Assembly (NCBI GenBank): GCA_036395835.1
Contig: DASWCW010000194.1
Coordinates: 1-24,299, forward strand
Direction of reading: 5' to 3'
DNA: 24,299 bases
DNA from: AP-16 sp036395835
Lineage (GTDB): Bacteria > Pseudomonadota > Alphaproteobacteria > Rhizobiales > Xanthobacteraceae
Shown here: positions 1 through 8,715 of the stretch, one piece after another
Layout: each line of letters opens with the position of its first letter
Numbering within the stretch: position 1 is the first letter of the stretch
The notes under the pieces: model-generated
What the model was told of the DNA's origin: nothing
The model's database searches: none
Seen by the model: the letters and a program-made list of their open reading frames with translations, nothing else
Made by a program: the position numbers and the translations under genes

Positions 1-632
1 TCGGCCAGCTGGTGCGCCGCTCCGGCATCGAATCGGCAATAGGCCCCGCGCGTGAGCCGGGCGATTTCCCGAAACGCCTGCTCGGCGACGGGGTCGCCGC
101 CCTCCTGGAACAGGAATACCGGAACGCCGCGAAGCCCGAGCTCGCCGGCAGCGGCAGCGAGCGTGTCGAGCGCCTCCTCCATGGCATCGCCGATGAACAC
201 CAGCGCCTGAACCCTGGCCCTCTCGGTCTCGCGGCGTGCGTGCGCCAAGATCTTGCCGATCTGGGTATGGCCGCCCCGACAGTCGATCCGGCTCATCAGC
301 TGAGCAAGACGCTCCCCGTTGGACACCCAACCCGACGCCCGACACTCGCCAAATCCCCGGTAATAGACGAGCTGGACATCGAGCCCTCCGATCGCCGCCG
401 CCTCGCGGAACATCTCGGCTTGCAGCCGGCACGCGGTATCCCACGTCGGCTGGCGGCTCATCGTGGCATCCAAGGCAAAGATCAGACGGCCGCGGCGGCC
501 GGCCGCGGTGGTCGGCGCCATCGCGCGCGCGCGCTTGACGAACGCCTCGATCTCCGCATGCGACGCGCTTTGGGCCGGATCGGTCCCGCCTTTCACCGGT
601 GCAGGCGGATCGCCGGATCGGTCTTTGGCCAT
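1..632 (-). CDS. VWA-domain protein, C-terminus cut by window edge
   Basis: The reading frame starts at ATG 632 and stays open to the first base of the window, giving about 210 residues without a stop, so the C-terminus is missing. After a polar N-terminal stretch of about 45 residues comes a hydrophobic strand ending in D-A-T-M-S (D55, T57, S59). This is the DxTxS form of the metal-ion-dependent adhesion site of von Willebrand factor A domains. A later GGHTQIG segment supplies the expected Thr, and FIGDAMEE the expected Asp. These features support a metal-binding VWA fold without a signal peptide, so a cytoplasmic protein. VWA proteins usually act as scaffolds for protein-protein contacts; the partner is not visible here. 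No good ribosome binding site precedes the ATG, so the start is less certain than the family. It lies 163 bases beyond the mipZ stop, on the same strand. Confidence 0.8.
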   Translation of the reverse strand, partial: MAKDRSGDPPAPVKGGTDPAQSASHAEIEAFVKRARAMAPTTAAGRRGRLIFALDATMSRQPTWDTACRLQAEMFREAAAIGGLDVQLVYYRGFGECRASGWVSNGERLAQLMSRIDCRGGHTQIGKILAHARRETERARVQALVFIGDAMEEALDTLAAAAGELGLRGVPVFLFQEGGDPVAEQAFREIARLTRGAYCRFDAGAAHQLA

Positions 633-756
633 CGCTAAAAGCCCTATGTGCCGGGGCGGCAAAACGATTGTATCCGCAATTTAGGTGGCGTGCCCCGCGG
701 CCCGACACAATGGCCCTGCTCGGGACCGAGTGCTCGCGGGTCTGAAAGCGCGGCGC

Positions 757-775
757 CGGGCCGTGCTTCGGCCCG
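757..775 (-). terminator. Possible hairpin terminator after mipZ
   Basis: A GC-rich hairpin (CGGGCC at 757-762, GGCCCG at 770-775, 7-base loop) lies about 20 bases downstream of the mipZ stop on the minus strand. It has no T-run after it, so it could be a weak or factor-assisted terminator, or chance in GC-rich DNA. The rest of the gap 633-795 shows nothing else that I recognise. Confidence 0.3.
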
Positions 776-795
776 CCACTGCGGGCGAGGCAGGC

Positions 796-1719
796 TCAAT
801 CGGCGATGATGTCGTGGGTTTCGAGCGGCTTGTCGAGCGAGGCAAACCATTCCGCGCGCGCGGCGGCGCGGCGGCGCCCGCGCTCGTCGAGGGGCAGCTT
901 GAGCGCCTCGATCAGGGTTCTGACCTCCTGCCGGGCCGTTATATGCGACAGATTGGGCCGCACGCCCAGCGTCGCTTCGTTGAGATTGTCGAGCGCGGTC
1001 AGTCCGCGGGGGAAGAATTCCCGATAGACGACGCGTTCGGCAAAGCCTTCGGCAAGGCGGAAGCCGAGCCGCAGCCCGAGTTCATTGAGGCTTTCGCCCA
1101 CCAGCCGCTTGTTGCGCGACCCGAGCATGGAAAGGCGATTGCGGATCACGATCCAGTCGGTCAGGCCGCCGTCGACGAGCCGGCGTTGCCGACGCGCCTC
1201 GCGCGCCATTTCCGCATAATGGCCGATGCCGGTCACCGCGAAGGTCTCGGGATCGATCGAGCCGAGCACATCGAAATCGAGAAAACTATCGTTGAGCGGG
1301 GTGACCAGGGTGTCGGCCATCGAATGGGCGAGCCGCATCAGGTAGCTGTCGGTGGCCGGGGTATCGATGACCACGAAATCATGGCAATGCTCGACGGTGG
1401 TAATCGCTTCCGCAAAACAGGCGAATTCCGCCGCCTCGTTTTGCTCGACCTTGGCTCCCGACGCCCGGACGATATGGTGATGGGTCGGCTGCTCCAGCTC
1501 GATGCCGGCGCGTTCGGCCCAGGCGCGCCGGTTCTCGACGTAATGCGTGAGACTTTTTTGACGGCTGTCGAGGTCGATGCTGGCGACGCGCTGGCCGCCT
1601 TTCATCAGGGCAACGATGACGTGCATCGAGGTCGTCGACTTGCCCGAGCCGCCCTTCTCGTTCCCCAGCACGATCACGTGCGCGGACCGAGGCAATCCTA
1701 CCGGCGCCTGCAGCAACAT
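796..1719 (-). CDS. mipZ: Division plane positioning ATPase MipZ
   Basis: This is a 307-residue ParA/MinD-type ATPase. It carries the deviant Walker A motif GNEKGGSGKST at about residues 19-29, with both the signature lysine K22 and the P-loop lysine K27. The Walker A' strand VASIDLDSRQKS and the Walker B strand VVIDTPATDS follow. The segments ENRRAW, LVTPLNDSFLDFD, RNRL and VIYREFFP-like VVYREFFPRGLT match MipZ rather than chromosome-partition ParA. In Caulobacter, MipZ binds ParB at the origin, forms a gradient on the nucleoid and inhibits FtsZ, placing the septum at midcell. I chose ATG 1719 because GAGGGG sits at the right distance upstream. An in-frame GTG at 1734 would add five residues. 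MipZ normally sits alone in alphaproteobacterial genomes, and nothing here ties it functionally to its neighbours. The call is firm. Confidence 0.95.
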   Translation of the reverse strand: MLLQAPVGLPRSAHVIVLGNEKGGSGKSTTSMHVIVALMKGGQRVASIDLDSRQKSLTHYVENRRAWAERAGIELEQPTHHHIVRASGAKVEQNEAAEFACFAEAITTVEHCHDFVVIDTPATDSYLMRLAHSMADTLVTPLNDSFLDFDVLGSIDPETFAVTGIGHYAEMAREARRQRRLVDGGLTDWIVIRNRLSMLGSRNKRLVGESLNELGLRLGFRLAEGFAERVVYREFFPRGLTALDNLNEATLGVRPNLSHITARQEVRTLIEALKLPLDERGRRRAAARAEWFASLDKPLETHDIIAD

Positions 1720-1818
1720 AACGCCACCCCTCACCCGGAATCATATTCCGAATCGAAACGTGTCGGCGTCAAGCAAATGTACACATTGCCCGACGATTTC
1801 TAGTTAATTCGCGCAGTG

Positions 1819-2256
1819 CTAAAGCAGGCCGAGGTCGCTGAGCTCGCGCCGCAAGCGCTCCGGCATCGCCGCCGCTCCGGGGGCCGCCCGGTCGAGGTCC
1901 TTGGGGGCGCTTCGCGGTTCGAGATAGCGCCAACCCTGGAACGCCCGGAACGCGCGCGGCTCGGTGAGCACCAGCTTCGGCTCGAGCACCAGCCGGCATC
2001 GGCCGATGCCCTCGCCGTCGCGAAACGGCCGCACGTCGACGATCCGTTGGCGGCACAAGATCTCGCCTCGGATCACCCAATAGAGCGAGCCGCCGTCGGT
2101 GAGTTCGGCCGCCCGCTTCGGCACCATGCGGGTGATATGCCAGTGCTCGAGCGGCAGCTTGCGCCGTTTCTTCTCCTGCAACTTTTCGCGAATCCAGGCG
2201 CGGAGGTCCTTGACGCTATCGCAGCCGACGCAAAGCTTGATCAGATGCAAGGCCAT
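1819..2256 (-). CDS. DUF1489 family protein
   Basis: This encodes 145 residues starting MALHLIKLCVG, the typical opening of the DUF1489 (PF07370) family, which is largely confined to alphaproteobacteria. The conserved block with LEHWHITRMVPKR and LYWVIRGEI is present. There is no signal peptide or membrane segment, so a cytosolic protein is likely. The family has no established function. The start is ATG 2256, 12 bases beyond the mccA stop, so the gene is probably co-transcribed with mccA. An in-frame TTG at 2271 that would overlap mccA is less likely. The C-terminal 30 residues are rich in Arg, Ala and Pro. Family assignment is confident; the function is unknown. Confidence 0.88.
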   Translation of the reverse strand: MALHLIKLCVGCDSVKDLRAWIREKLQEKKRRKLPLEHWHITRMVPKRAAELTDGGSLYWVIRGEILCRQRIVDVRPFRDGEGIGRCRLVLEPKLVLTEPRAFRAFQGWRYLEPRSAPKDLDRAAPGAAAMPERLRRELSDLGLL

Positions 2257-2267
2257 CGTCGGTGAGC

Positions 2268-4232
2268 TCAAACCGGCTCGGGCTTCTTCGCGTCGATTGT
2301 CATTACTTTGGCGCCTTCGGCAACTTGGCCGCCGGGCGTTGCCGAGATTTCACCGACGGTGCCGTCGAACGGCGCAATCAACGCATGCTCCATCTTCATC
2401 GCCTCGATCACGGCAAGGCGCTGGCCCCTGCTAACCGATGCACCGGGTCGCACCAGGATGGCAAGCACCTTGCCGTGCATCGGCGCGAGGATCAGTCCGC
2501 CGGTATCGAGGTGGTCGACGTCGATCGCCTCGATATCCTTGAGCCGCACGACGGTCTGTCGGCCATGATGCACGACGTAAACGGCATTCTCGGCCTCGAA
2601 CGCCTGCGCGTCGCGGGCGGCGGGGACGCCATCGATCGAAACCGAAACGCCCTGCGCATCGTAGGATGCGCTGGCGGATGCCGGCGCGCCATTGATCGAT
2701 ACCGGGACCGAGACGGTGCGGGCGCCGCAAAGCTGGAAACCGTCAACCGAGTTCCACGGCGAGGCGGCTTCTTCCGAGGCGGATGGGATGCGCGCTGTCA
2801 CGCGGCTGGCCTCCCGCGCAAGCAGCAGGGCCACGCCCTTTGCGGCCGCGGCTCGATCCGGCTCCCGCACGATCGCGCCGAGCGCCGCGAGATTGCGATC
2901 GATGAAGCCGGTATCGAATTGCGCTTTGCGAAAATCCTCGGCCCGGCACAGCGCCGCAAGAAAAGCGAGATTGGTATGCGGTCCGGCAACGAGCGTGCGA
3001 TCGAGCGCCGCCGCCAAGGCTTCGAGCGCCTCCCGCCGGGTCGGCCTGTGGGCGATCACTTTCGCGATCAGCGGATCGTAAAACGGCGTGACTTCGGTCC
3101 CCGGCTCCACGCCGGCGTCGACGCGAATGCCGTCTTCCGCCGGGAATTTTAGCGCAACGATCCTCCCGGTCGACGGCAGAAAGCCCCGCTCGGGGTCCTC
3201 GGCATAGACGCGGGCCTCGATGGCGTGACCCGCCAAGTTTGGATCGAACGCGGGCAGTCTCTCGCCGGCGGCGACCCGAAACTGCCATTCGACGAGATCA
3301 AGCCCGGTGACGGCCTCGGTCACCGGGTGCTCGACCTGCAGTCGGGTGTTCATCTCCATGAACCAGAATGCATCCCGTCTGAGCCCCTTCGAGCCGTCGG
3401 CGATGAATTCGACCGTGCCGGCGCCGACATAACCGACCGCCTTGGCGGCCTCGAGGGCCGCGCCGCCCATGGCGGCTCGGACCTCCGGGCTCATGCCGGG
3501 CGCAGGCGCCTCCTCGATCACCTTTTGATGCCGCCGCTGCAGCGAGCAATCGCGCTCGAACAGATGCACCGCATTGCCATGACGGTCGGCGAACACCTGG
3601 ATTTCGACGTGTCGCGGCGAGGCTATGTACTTCTCGATCAGCACCCGGCCGTCGCCGAACGCCGACTGCGCTTCGCGGACCGCGGATTGGAGCGCGGCCT
3701 CGAATTCGCCGGGTTCATCGACGCGCCGCATGCCCCGGCCGCCGCCGCCGGCAATCGCCTTGATCAGCACCGGATAGCCGATCGCGTCCGCCTGCCGTGC
3801 GAGGAATTTCGTCTCCTGCCGCTCGCCGTGATAGCCCGGCACGATCGGCACGCCGGCTTGCCTCATCAGCTTCTTGGCTTGGCTTTTCAGTCCCATGGCG
3901 CGGATCGCGCCCGGGGGCGGACCGACGAAGACGATTCCGGCGGCGGCGCAGGCTTCGGCGAATTCCGCGTTCTCCGACAAGAAGCCATAGCCCGGATGAA
4001 TGCACTCGGCGCCTGCCCGCTTGGCCACGTCGATGAGCTTGTCGATCGCCAGGTAGCTCTCGCGCGCGGGAGCGGACCCGAGGCGGTGCGCCTCATCGCA
4101 CATGCGGGTGTGAAGCGCGCCCGCATCGGCATCGGAATAGACCGCAATCGAGCGCAGCTTCAGCTTCTTGGCCGTGCGCGCGATCCGACAGGCGATCTCG
4201 CCGCGGTTGGCGATGAGGACCGATGCGAACAT
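2268..4232 (-). CDS. mccA: Methylcrotonyl-CoA carboxylase, biotin-carrying alpha subunit
   Basis: This 654-residue biotin-dependent carboxylase subunit has domains in the usual order. The biotin carboxylase N-domain begins FASVLIANRGEIACRI. The ATP-grasp domain carries a GGGGRGMRRV glycine loop and the MEMNTRLQVEHPVTE segment. The carboxylase C-domain (GFLPSTGRI) is followed by a linker region and a C-terminal biotinyl domain with EAMKMEH, in which K613 is the expected biotin site. It carboxylates biotin using ATP and bicarbonate and passes CO2 to the beta subunit. The sequence alone cannot fully separate MccA from propionyl- or geranyl-CoA carboxylase alpha subunits. The MCC assignment leans on mccB at 6951-8558, whose sequence is MCC-like. 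ATG 4232 is chosen; an upstream TTG at 4250 is in frame but poorer. The DUF1489 gene follows after 12 bases. Confidence 0.9.
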   Translation of the reverse strand: MFASVLIANRGEIACRIARTAKKLKLRSIAVYSDADAGALHTRMCDEAHRLGSAPARESYLAIDKLIDVAKRAGAECIHPGYGFLSENAEFAEACAAAGIVFVGPPPGAIRAMGLKSQAKKLMRQAGVPIVPGYHGERQETKFLARQADAIGYPVLIKAIAGGGGRGMRRVDEPGEFEAALQSAVREAQSAFGDGRVLIEKYIASPRHVEIQVFADRHGNAVHLFERDCSLQRRHQKVIEEAPAPGMSPEVRAAMGGAALEAAKAVGYVGAGTVEFIADGSKGLRRDAFWFMEMNTRLQVEHPVTEAVTGLDLVEWQFRVAAGERLPAFDPNLAGHAIEARVYAEDPERGFLPSTGRIVALKFPAEDGIRVDAGVEPGTEVTPFYDPLIAKVIAHRPTRREALEALAAALDRTLVAGPHTNLAFLAALCRAEDFRKAQFDTGFIDRNLAALGAIVREPDRAAAAKGVALLLAREASRVTARIPSASEEAASPWNSVDGFQLCGARTVSVPVSINGAPASASASYDAQGVSVSIDGVPAARDAQAFEAENAVYVVHHGRQTVVRLKDIEAIDVDHLDTGGLILAPMHGKVLAILVRPGASVSRGQRLAVIEAMKMEHALIAPFDGTVGEISATPGGQVAEGAKVMTIDAKKPEPV

Positions 4233-4283
4233 GAGCCTCGGTTCATCCAAATTGAGGACACGGCCGGAGCGGCACCCAAAACG

Positions 4284-5255
4284 TCATTGCGGGTTCGGCT
4301 CGGTCCCGGCGTTCGCGGCGGGCGGGCCGATCTGGATCGGCGGTGCCACCGGAGGCGCCTGTGCGCGCGGGGCGGGGCGCACCGGGGCGGGCGGGCGTTT
4401 TGCCGCGGCGGCCGGAGCCGGCGGAGTGCCGCCCTGGCTCGTCGGCTCGGTGGGCTCGTTGGTCATGATGCTCACTGGCGGGATCGAGGCCGCCGAAGGA
4501 AAGTTGATGCCGCTCCCGGCGCCCGCTGCGGGACCGGGCGGGGCCGGTGCCGCCGCGACCGGCGCGGTGGGAGCGGCCGGGGCGGCTGGGGCGGCGGTTG
4601 CTGCCGGCTGCGGCCATCCGGCGGAATGCCGCGCGACGAGAGTCTCGAAGGTCCGTGCCTTGAGATTGGCGCTGACGCGGCTCGGATCGGCAAACAGCGC
4701 GAATTTTTCGCATTTCGCCGCGCTGCAGCCCTCCCCGGCCAGCACCTGCGCGACGAAGCCGAACCGATCGATTTCGAGCCTGCGGCGCAGCGCGGCGAGC
4801 GTAGCGTCGTAGTTGATATCCCATCCACTCGCGACGCCGTCGGCAAGCAGCGCCAAGCTGCCGCCCACATAGGTGGCTGCCGCCGCAACGGTTTCCGGAC
4901 CGGCGAAGACCGCCTGCTCGCAAGCGGCTTCGATCGTTCCGCTCAAATTCGGTTCGAGGCACCCGAGCGGAGAGCCGGGCACTACGGCGCGCGCGCTCAT
5001 TTCCAGGATGCGCTGATCGAGCGCGCGGCGCTCGTCGGCGCGATCGCGCTCGGCCAACCGGTCGAGCAACGTCCACGCACCCACAATGCCGAACAAGGCC
5101 AGGCCCAGGCGAATGGCCGGCCCGACGATGGTCGGCCATTCGGCGCGATAGATCGCCAGAAACAGCAGCAGGAGCAGCAATCCGGCCAGAATTGCCGATT
5201 GCCAAATCGCGAGCGTAACGGTCCCGGCGGCGACGTCGATGTCGGGAAACAGCAT
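4284..5255 (-). CDS. Two-helix membrane protein with Pro/Ala-rich tail
   Basis: This is a 323-residue protein that I do not recognise by family. Near the N-terminus are two membrane segments, about residues 12-36 (a run of Leu after ILAG) and 42-62 (LGLALFGIVGAW). A mostly helical, cysteine-containing region follows at about 80-220, with Cys-X9-Cys-like spacing in CLEPNLSGTIEAAC and CSAAKC, which suggests an exported domain with disulphides. The last 110 residues are very rich in Pro and Ala. Such tails span the periplasm or serve as flexible linkers. The start at ATG 5255 gives a membrane protein that begins MLFPDID. The open frame continues further upstream, but only through repeat-derived sequence. 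The stop is 51 bases before mccA, so the two could be transcribed together. The plus-strand frame over this region is a shadow. No function is offered. Confidence 0.72.
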   Translation of the reverse strand: MLFPDIDVAAGTVTLAIWQSAILAGLLLLLLFLAIYRAEWPTIVGPAIRLGLALFGIVGAWTLLDRLAERDRADERRALDQRILEMSARAVVPGSPLGCLEPNLSGTIEAACEQAVFAGPETVAAAATYVGGSLALLADGVASGWDINYDATLAALRRRLEIDRFGFVAQVLAGEGCSAAKCEKFALFADPSRVSANLKARTFETLVARHSAGWPQPAATAAPAAPAAPTAPVAAAPAPPGPAAGAGSGINFPSAASIPPVSIMTNEPTEPTSQGGTPPAPAAAAKRPPAPVRPAPRAQAPPVAPPIQIGPPAANAGTEPNPQ

Positions 5256-5275
5256 GCGCAATGATCCACCGCTAC

Positions 5276-5311
5276 GCCCCGTCCCCCCAGGATGCCCCGT
5301 CCCCCCAGGAT
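5276..5311. repeat. Exact 18-bp tandem repeat, two copies
   Basis: Two identical head-to-tail 18-base units (GCCCCGTCCCCCCAGGAT, 5276-5293 and 5294-5311) lie between the divergent genes at 5255 and 5500. The unit is C-rich, with no dyad symmetry. It may be a slippage product; a regulatory role is not shown. Confidence 0.9.
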
Positions 5312-5499
5312 TATGGCGCAGTGCGATAGGCCTTACCACGCCTCGAACGCAACGGCCATTGTGAACAGCGCGGCTCGGAGTATCCTCTGCGCGCCGACGA
5401 AATGCGCTCGCGCATCGGGCATCGGGGGGCATCGATGCATCGAAGCAATGATGCGATCCGCGTACCCTTCACGGCCTATGCAAGCAAGAGGAGTTGCCG

Positions 5500-6330
5500 A
5501 TGAAGAGCCTGCATCTGCTTCAAGCGCTGATTGCCGGCTGGTTTGCGCTTGCCTGCGCCGGCGGCTCGAGCAACGCGCAAACGGCGACCGGCAATCCCGC
5601 ACCGGTTTCCGGGGGATCGGTCGACCCGGCTGTCCTCGAGGATCTCGTGATTGCGAACCACGTGCTCGCCCACCAGGGGGTGCTCGATGCCTTCGGCCAC
5701 GTCAGCGTCCGCCATCCGGCCAATGCCGACCGGTTCTTGATGTCGCGGTCGCTCGCTCCCGTCCTGGTCACGGCGGCCGACATTCTCGAATACGATCTCG
5801 ACGGCAATGCCCTCGACGCGGGCGGGCGCGCGAGCTTCCTCGAGCGCTTCATTCACGCCGAGATCTACAAGGCGCGGCCGGACGTGAAGGCGGTGGTTCA
5901 TGCGCACTCGCCTTCGGTCATTCCCTTCGGCACCACGCAAGTGCCGATGCAGCCGATGTTCCACATCTCAGCGTTTCTCTCGCCGCAAGTCCCGGTGTTC
6001 GAGATCCGCAAGGTCGGCGGCATGACCGACATGCTGGTCTCCAATGCCCAACTCGGCAAAGCGCTGGCCGAGGCGCTGGGGAAAGGCGCGGTCGTGCTGA
6101 TGCGCGGCCACGGCGTGGCGGTCGCCGGGCCGACGCTGCCGCTCACCGTGTTCCGCGCGATCTATACCGAGGTCAATGCGCGCCTGCAGACGCAGGCGAT
6201 CGAGATCGGCGGCCCGATCACGTTCCTGGCGCCGGAGGAGGCGGAAAAGGCCAACAAGGTGACCGATCAGGTGCATCTGCGCGCGTGGGATCTGTGGAAG
6301 CGCGAGGAGACGGCGAAATCGAGCAAATAG
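5500..6330 (+). CDS. Exported class II aldolase/adducin-family protein
   Basis: This encodes 276 residues from ATG 5500, which follows a clear AAGAGGAG ribosome binding site. Residues 1-26 form a Sec-type signal peptide (hydrophobic LLQALIAGWFALACA, likely cleavage after S-N-A at 26). A class II aldolase domain follows. By motif, the catalytic acid is E115, and the metal ligands are H134 and H136 (VVHAHSP) and H204 (MRGHGVAV). The 19-residue gap from E115 to H134 matches E73-H92 of fuculose-1-phosphate aldolase. The family includes sugar-phosphate aldolases and epimerases, which are normally cytosolic, so a periplasmic member with an intact metal site is unusual and its substrate is unknown. 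It sits between the mccB and mccA genes on the opposite strand. A few family members are decarboxylases or dehydratases, so aldol cleavage is not certain. Confidence 0.85.
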   Translation: MKSLHLLQALIAGWFALACAGGSSNAQTATGNPAPVSGGSVDPAVLEDLVIANHVLAHQGVLDAFGHVSVRHPANADRFLMSRSLAPVLVTAADILEYDLDGNALDAGGRASFLERFIHAEIYKARPDVKAVVHAHSPSVIPFGTTQVPMQPMFHISAFLSPQVPVFEIRKVGGMTDMLVSNAQLGKALAEALGKGAVVLMRGHGVAVAGPTLPLTVFRAIYTEVNARLQTQAIEIGGPITFLAPEEAEKANKVTDQVHLRAWDLWKREETAKSSK

Positions 6331-6333
6331 CCG

Positions 6334-6393
6334 CGCGTTGCGGGAACCTAATCCGCGCACGAACGCGTTGCGGGAACCTAATCCGCGCACGAA
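6334..6393 (+). repeat. Exact 30-bp tandem duplication carrying an EcfG -35 element
   Basis: Two identical 30-base units (6334-6363 and 6364-6393) start four bases after the aldolase stop. Each contains TGCGGGAACCTAATCC, and so a GGAAC element. The second copy is the one correctly spaced to a CGTT at 6394-6397. The first copy reaches a CGTT (6366-6369) only across 18 bases. The duplication therefore doubled the -35 element of a stress promoter. Confidence 0.95.
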
Positions 6394-6397
6394 CGTT
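6373..6397 (+). promoter_or_regulatory. Sigma-EcfG (general stress response) type promoter
   Basis: GGAAC at 6373-6377, a 16-base spacer, then CGTT at 6394-6397 is an exact match to the GGAAC-N16/17-CGTT consensus of the alphaproteobacterial general stress sigma factor EcfG/SigT/RpoE2. The -10 element ends 37 bases before the ATG at 6435, giving a short leader of about 30 bases. It points at the CsbD-like gene. The match is read directly; activity is inferred. Confidence 0.75.
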
Positions 6398-6434
6398 GAG
6401 AGCCGCACCACGTGATGTTTCGAGGGAGAGGCAG

Positions 6435-6653
6435 ATGCGATTATTTTTGGGAATTCTGCTGGGTGTTTTCATCACCATCGCCGGAGCCTACATCTACGAT
6501 TCGATGACGGCGGGGCCGGCCACGGCGAGCACGCAGGCTTCGCCCGGCGACGTAAACAAGCCGATGGTGAATTGGGACGTGGTGAATCGCGATTGGCATC
6601 AGCTCACGGACCGCCTGCGGCATACGTGGAACCGGCTCACCGAGCGAACCTGA
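6435..6653 (+). CDS. Small membrane-anchored CsbD-like stress protein
   Basis: This encodes 72 residues from ATG 6435, preceded by GGGAGAGG. Residues 3-21 form a single hydrophobic segment (LFLGILLGVFITIAGAYI), either a membrane anchor or an uncleaved signal. A Ser/Thr/Ala-rich linker of about 20 residues follows. The last 27 residues, from VNWD to LTERT, align without gaps to the N-terminal half of CsbD/YjbJ proteins (PF05532). They share NWD, W five residues after the Asp-X4 stretch, QL, a second W, and LT. CsbD is a general-stress protein in Bacillus (SigB regulon) and in many alphaproteobacteria, but its biochemical role is unknown. Here only the first half is present and it is tethered to the membrane. 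The EcfG-type promoter 37 bases upstream supports a stress role. The next gene, mccB, converges on it. Confidence 0.8.
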   Translation: MRLFLGILLGVFITIAGAYIYDSMTAGPATASTQASPGDVNKPMVNWDVVNRDWHQLTDRLRHTWNRLTERT

Positions 6654-6679
6654 AGCGGACCGAATCTCTCGAAGCGTGG

Positions 6680-6706
6680 GGTGGGTCGAGCGCCGCGAAA
6701 CCCACC
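6680..6706. repeat. REP-like hairpin repeat, copy a
   Basis: The stem GGTGGGT (6680-6686) pairs with ACCCACC (6700-6706) around a loop reading CGAGCGCCGCGAA. It starts 27 bases after the CsbD-like stop. It shares the pattern GGTGGGT..GAGC..CGCGAA..ACCCACC with the copies at 6907-6936 (inverted) and 23460-23490. Similar GGGTTGAGC-GCGAAACCC hairpins are scattered through Bradyrhizobium-type genomes, as far as I recall. Confidence 0.75.
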
Positions 6707-6906
6707 AAGCCGATGCGGGCCGAAGCGCGGACCGGGGACGTTTTTGTTCATAATTCTTTGAAGCTGAATCAAAAGCTTAGGGCATTTCTATTCGCACGGA
6801 AACACCTTTCAGATGCATGAAATACTATGATTGCAAGCTCTAGCTGTGGCATCTATCCTGAAGCATAATTCCTGAGCCGGTGCCTGGAACGCGGACTTCT
6901 GCCCGG

Positions 6907-6936
6907 AAGGTGGGTTCGCTTCGCTCGACCCACCTT
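6907..6936. repeat. REP-like hairpin repeat, copy b
   Basis: A nine-base perfect stem, AAGGTGGGT (6907-6915) with ACCCACCTT (6928-6936), surrounds a 12-base loop, TCGCTTCGCTCG. It lies 14 bases beyond the mccB stop on the minus strand. There it could end transcription or protect the 3' end of the mRNA. It has the opposite orientation to copy a. Confidence 0.75.
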
Positions 6937-6950
6937 ACGGCGAACCCAAT

Positions 6951-8558
<1,608 letters not shown>

Positions 8559-8637
8559 GTAGCCCTCCCCGACGTGTCCGGCTCGGCACTATGGCGCGAG
8601 GCTGCGCGAAAAGGAACGGGCGCGCTTGACCGCAAGC

Positions 8638-8715
8638 GTGTCATCGCCCGACTTGTCCGGGCGACCCAGTAATCACCGGGGTTACCGGGTGGCCCGCCTT
8701 CGCAGGCCATGACGG
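8638..8715. repeat. Composite hairpin intergenic element (RIME-like)
   Basis: This stretch begins GTGTCATCGCCCG and ends GGCCATGACGG. It contains a seven-base hairpin (TCGCCCG 8644-8650 with CGGGCGA 8658-8664), then CCCAGTAATC and a second G/C hairpin around 8691-8708. The TCATCGCCCG..CGGGCGA..CCAGTA..ATGACGG layout is typical of mosaic palindromic elements that I recall between genes in Bradyrhizobium and Rhodopseudomonas. It lies about 80 bases upstream of mccB. Confidence 0.65.

Larger units (their letters stand above)
6654..6950. other. Convergent intergenic region with AT-rich core
   Basis: This gap between two convergent stop codons holds no gene that I can support. It contains one hairpin repeat near each end (6680-6706, 6907-6936). 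Between them, from about 6741 to 6870, is a stretch clearly richer in A and T than anything around it. The only frames inside are very short and lack ribosome binding sites. Confidence 0.6.

Noticed and set aside
2268..5264. Long open frames on the plus strand opposite mccA and the membrane protein gene
   Set aside because: They are antisense to well-supported genes. Their translations are Arg/Gly-rich with no family similarity, as expected in GC-rich DNA.
6720..6860. Short open frames in the AT-rich region between CsbD-like and mccB
   Set aside because: They have fewer than about 20 codons each, with no ribosome binding sites.
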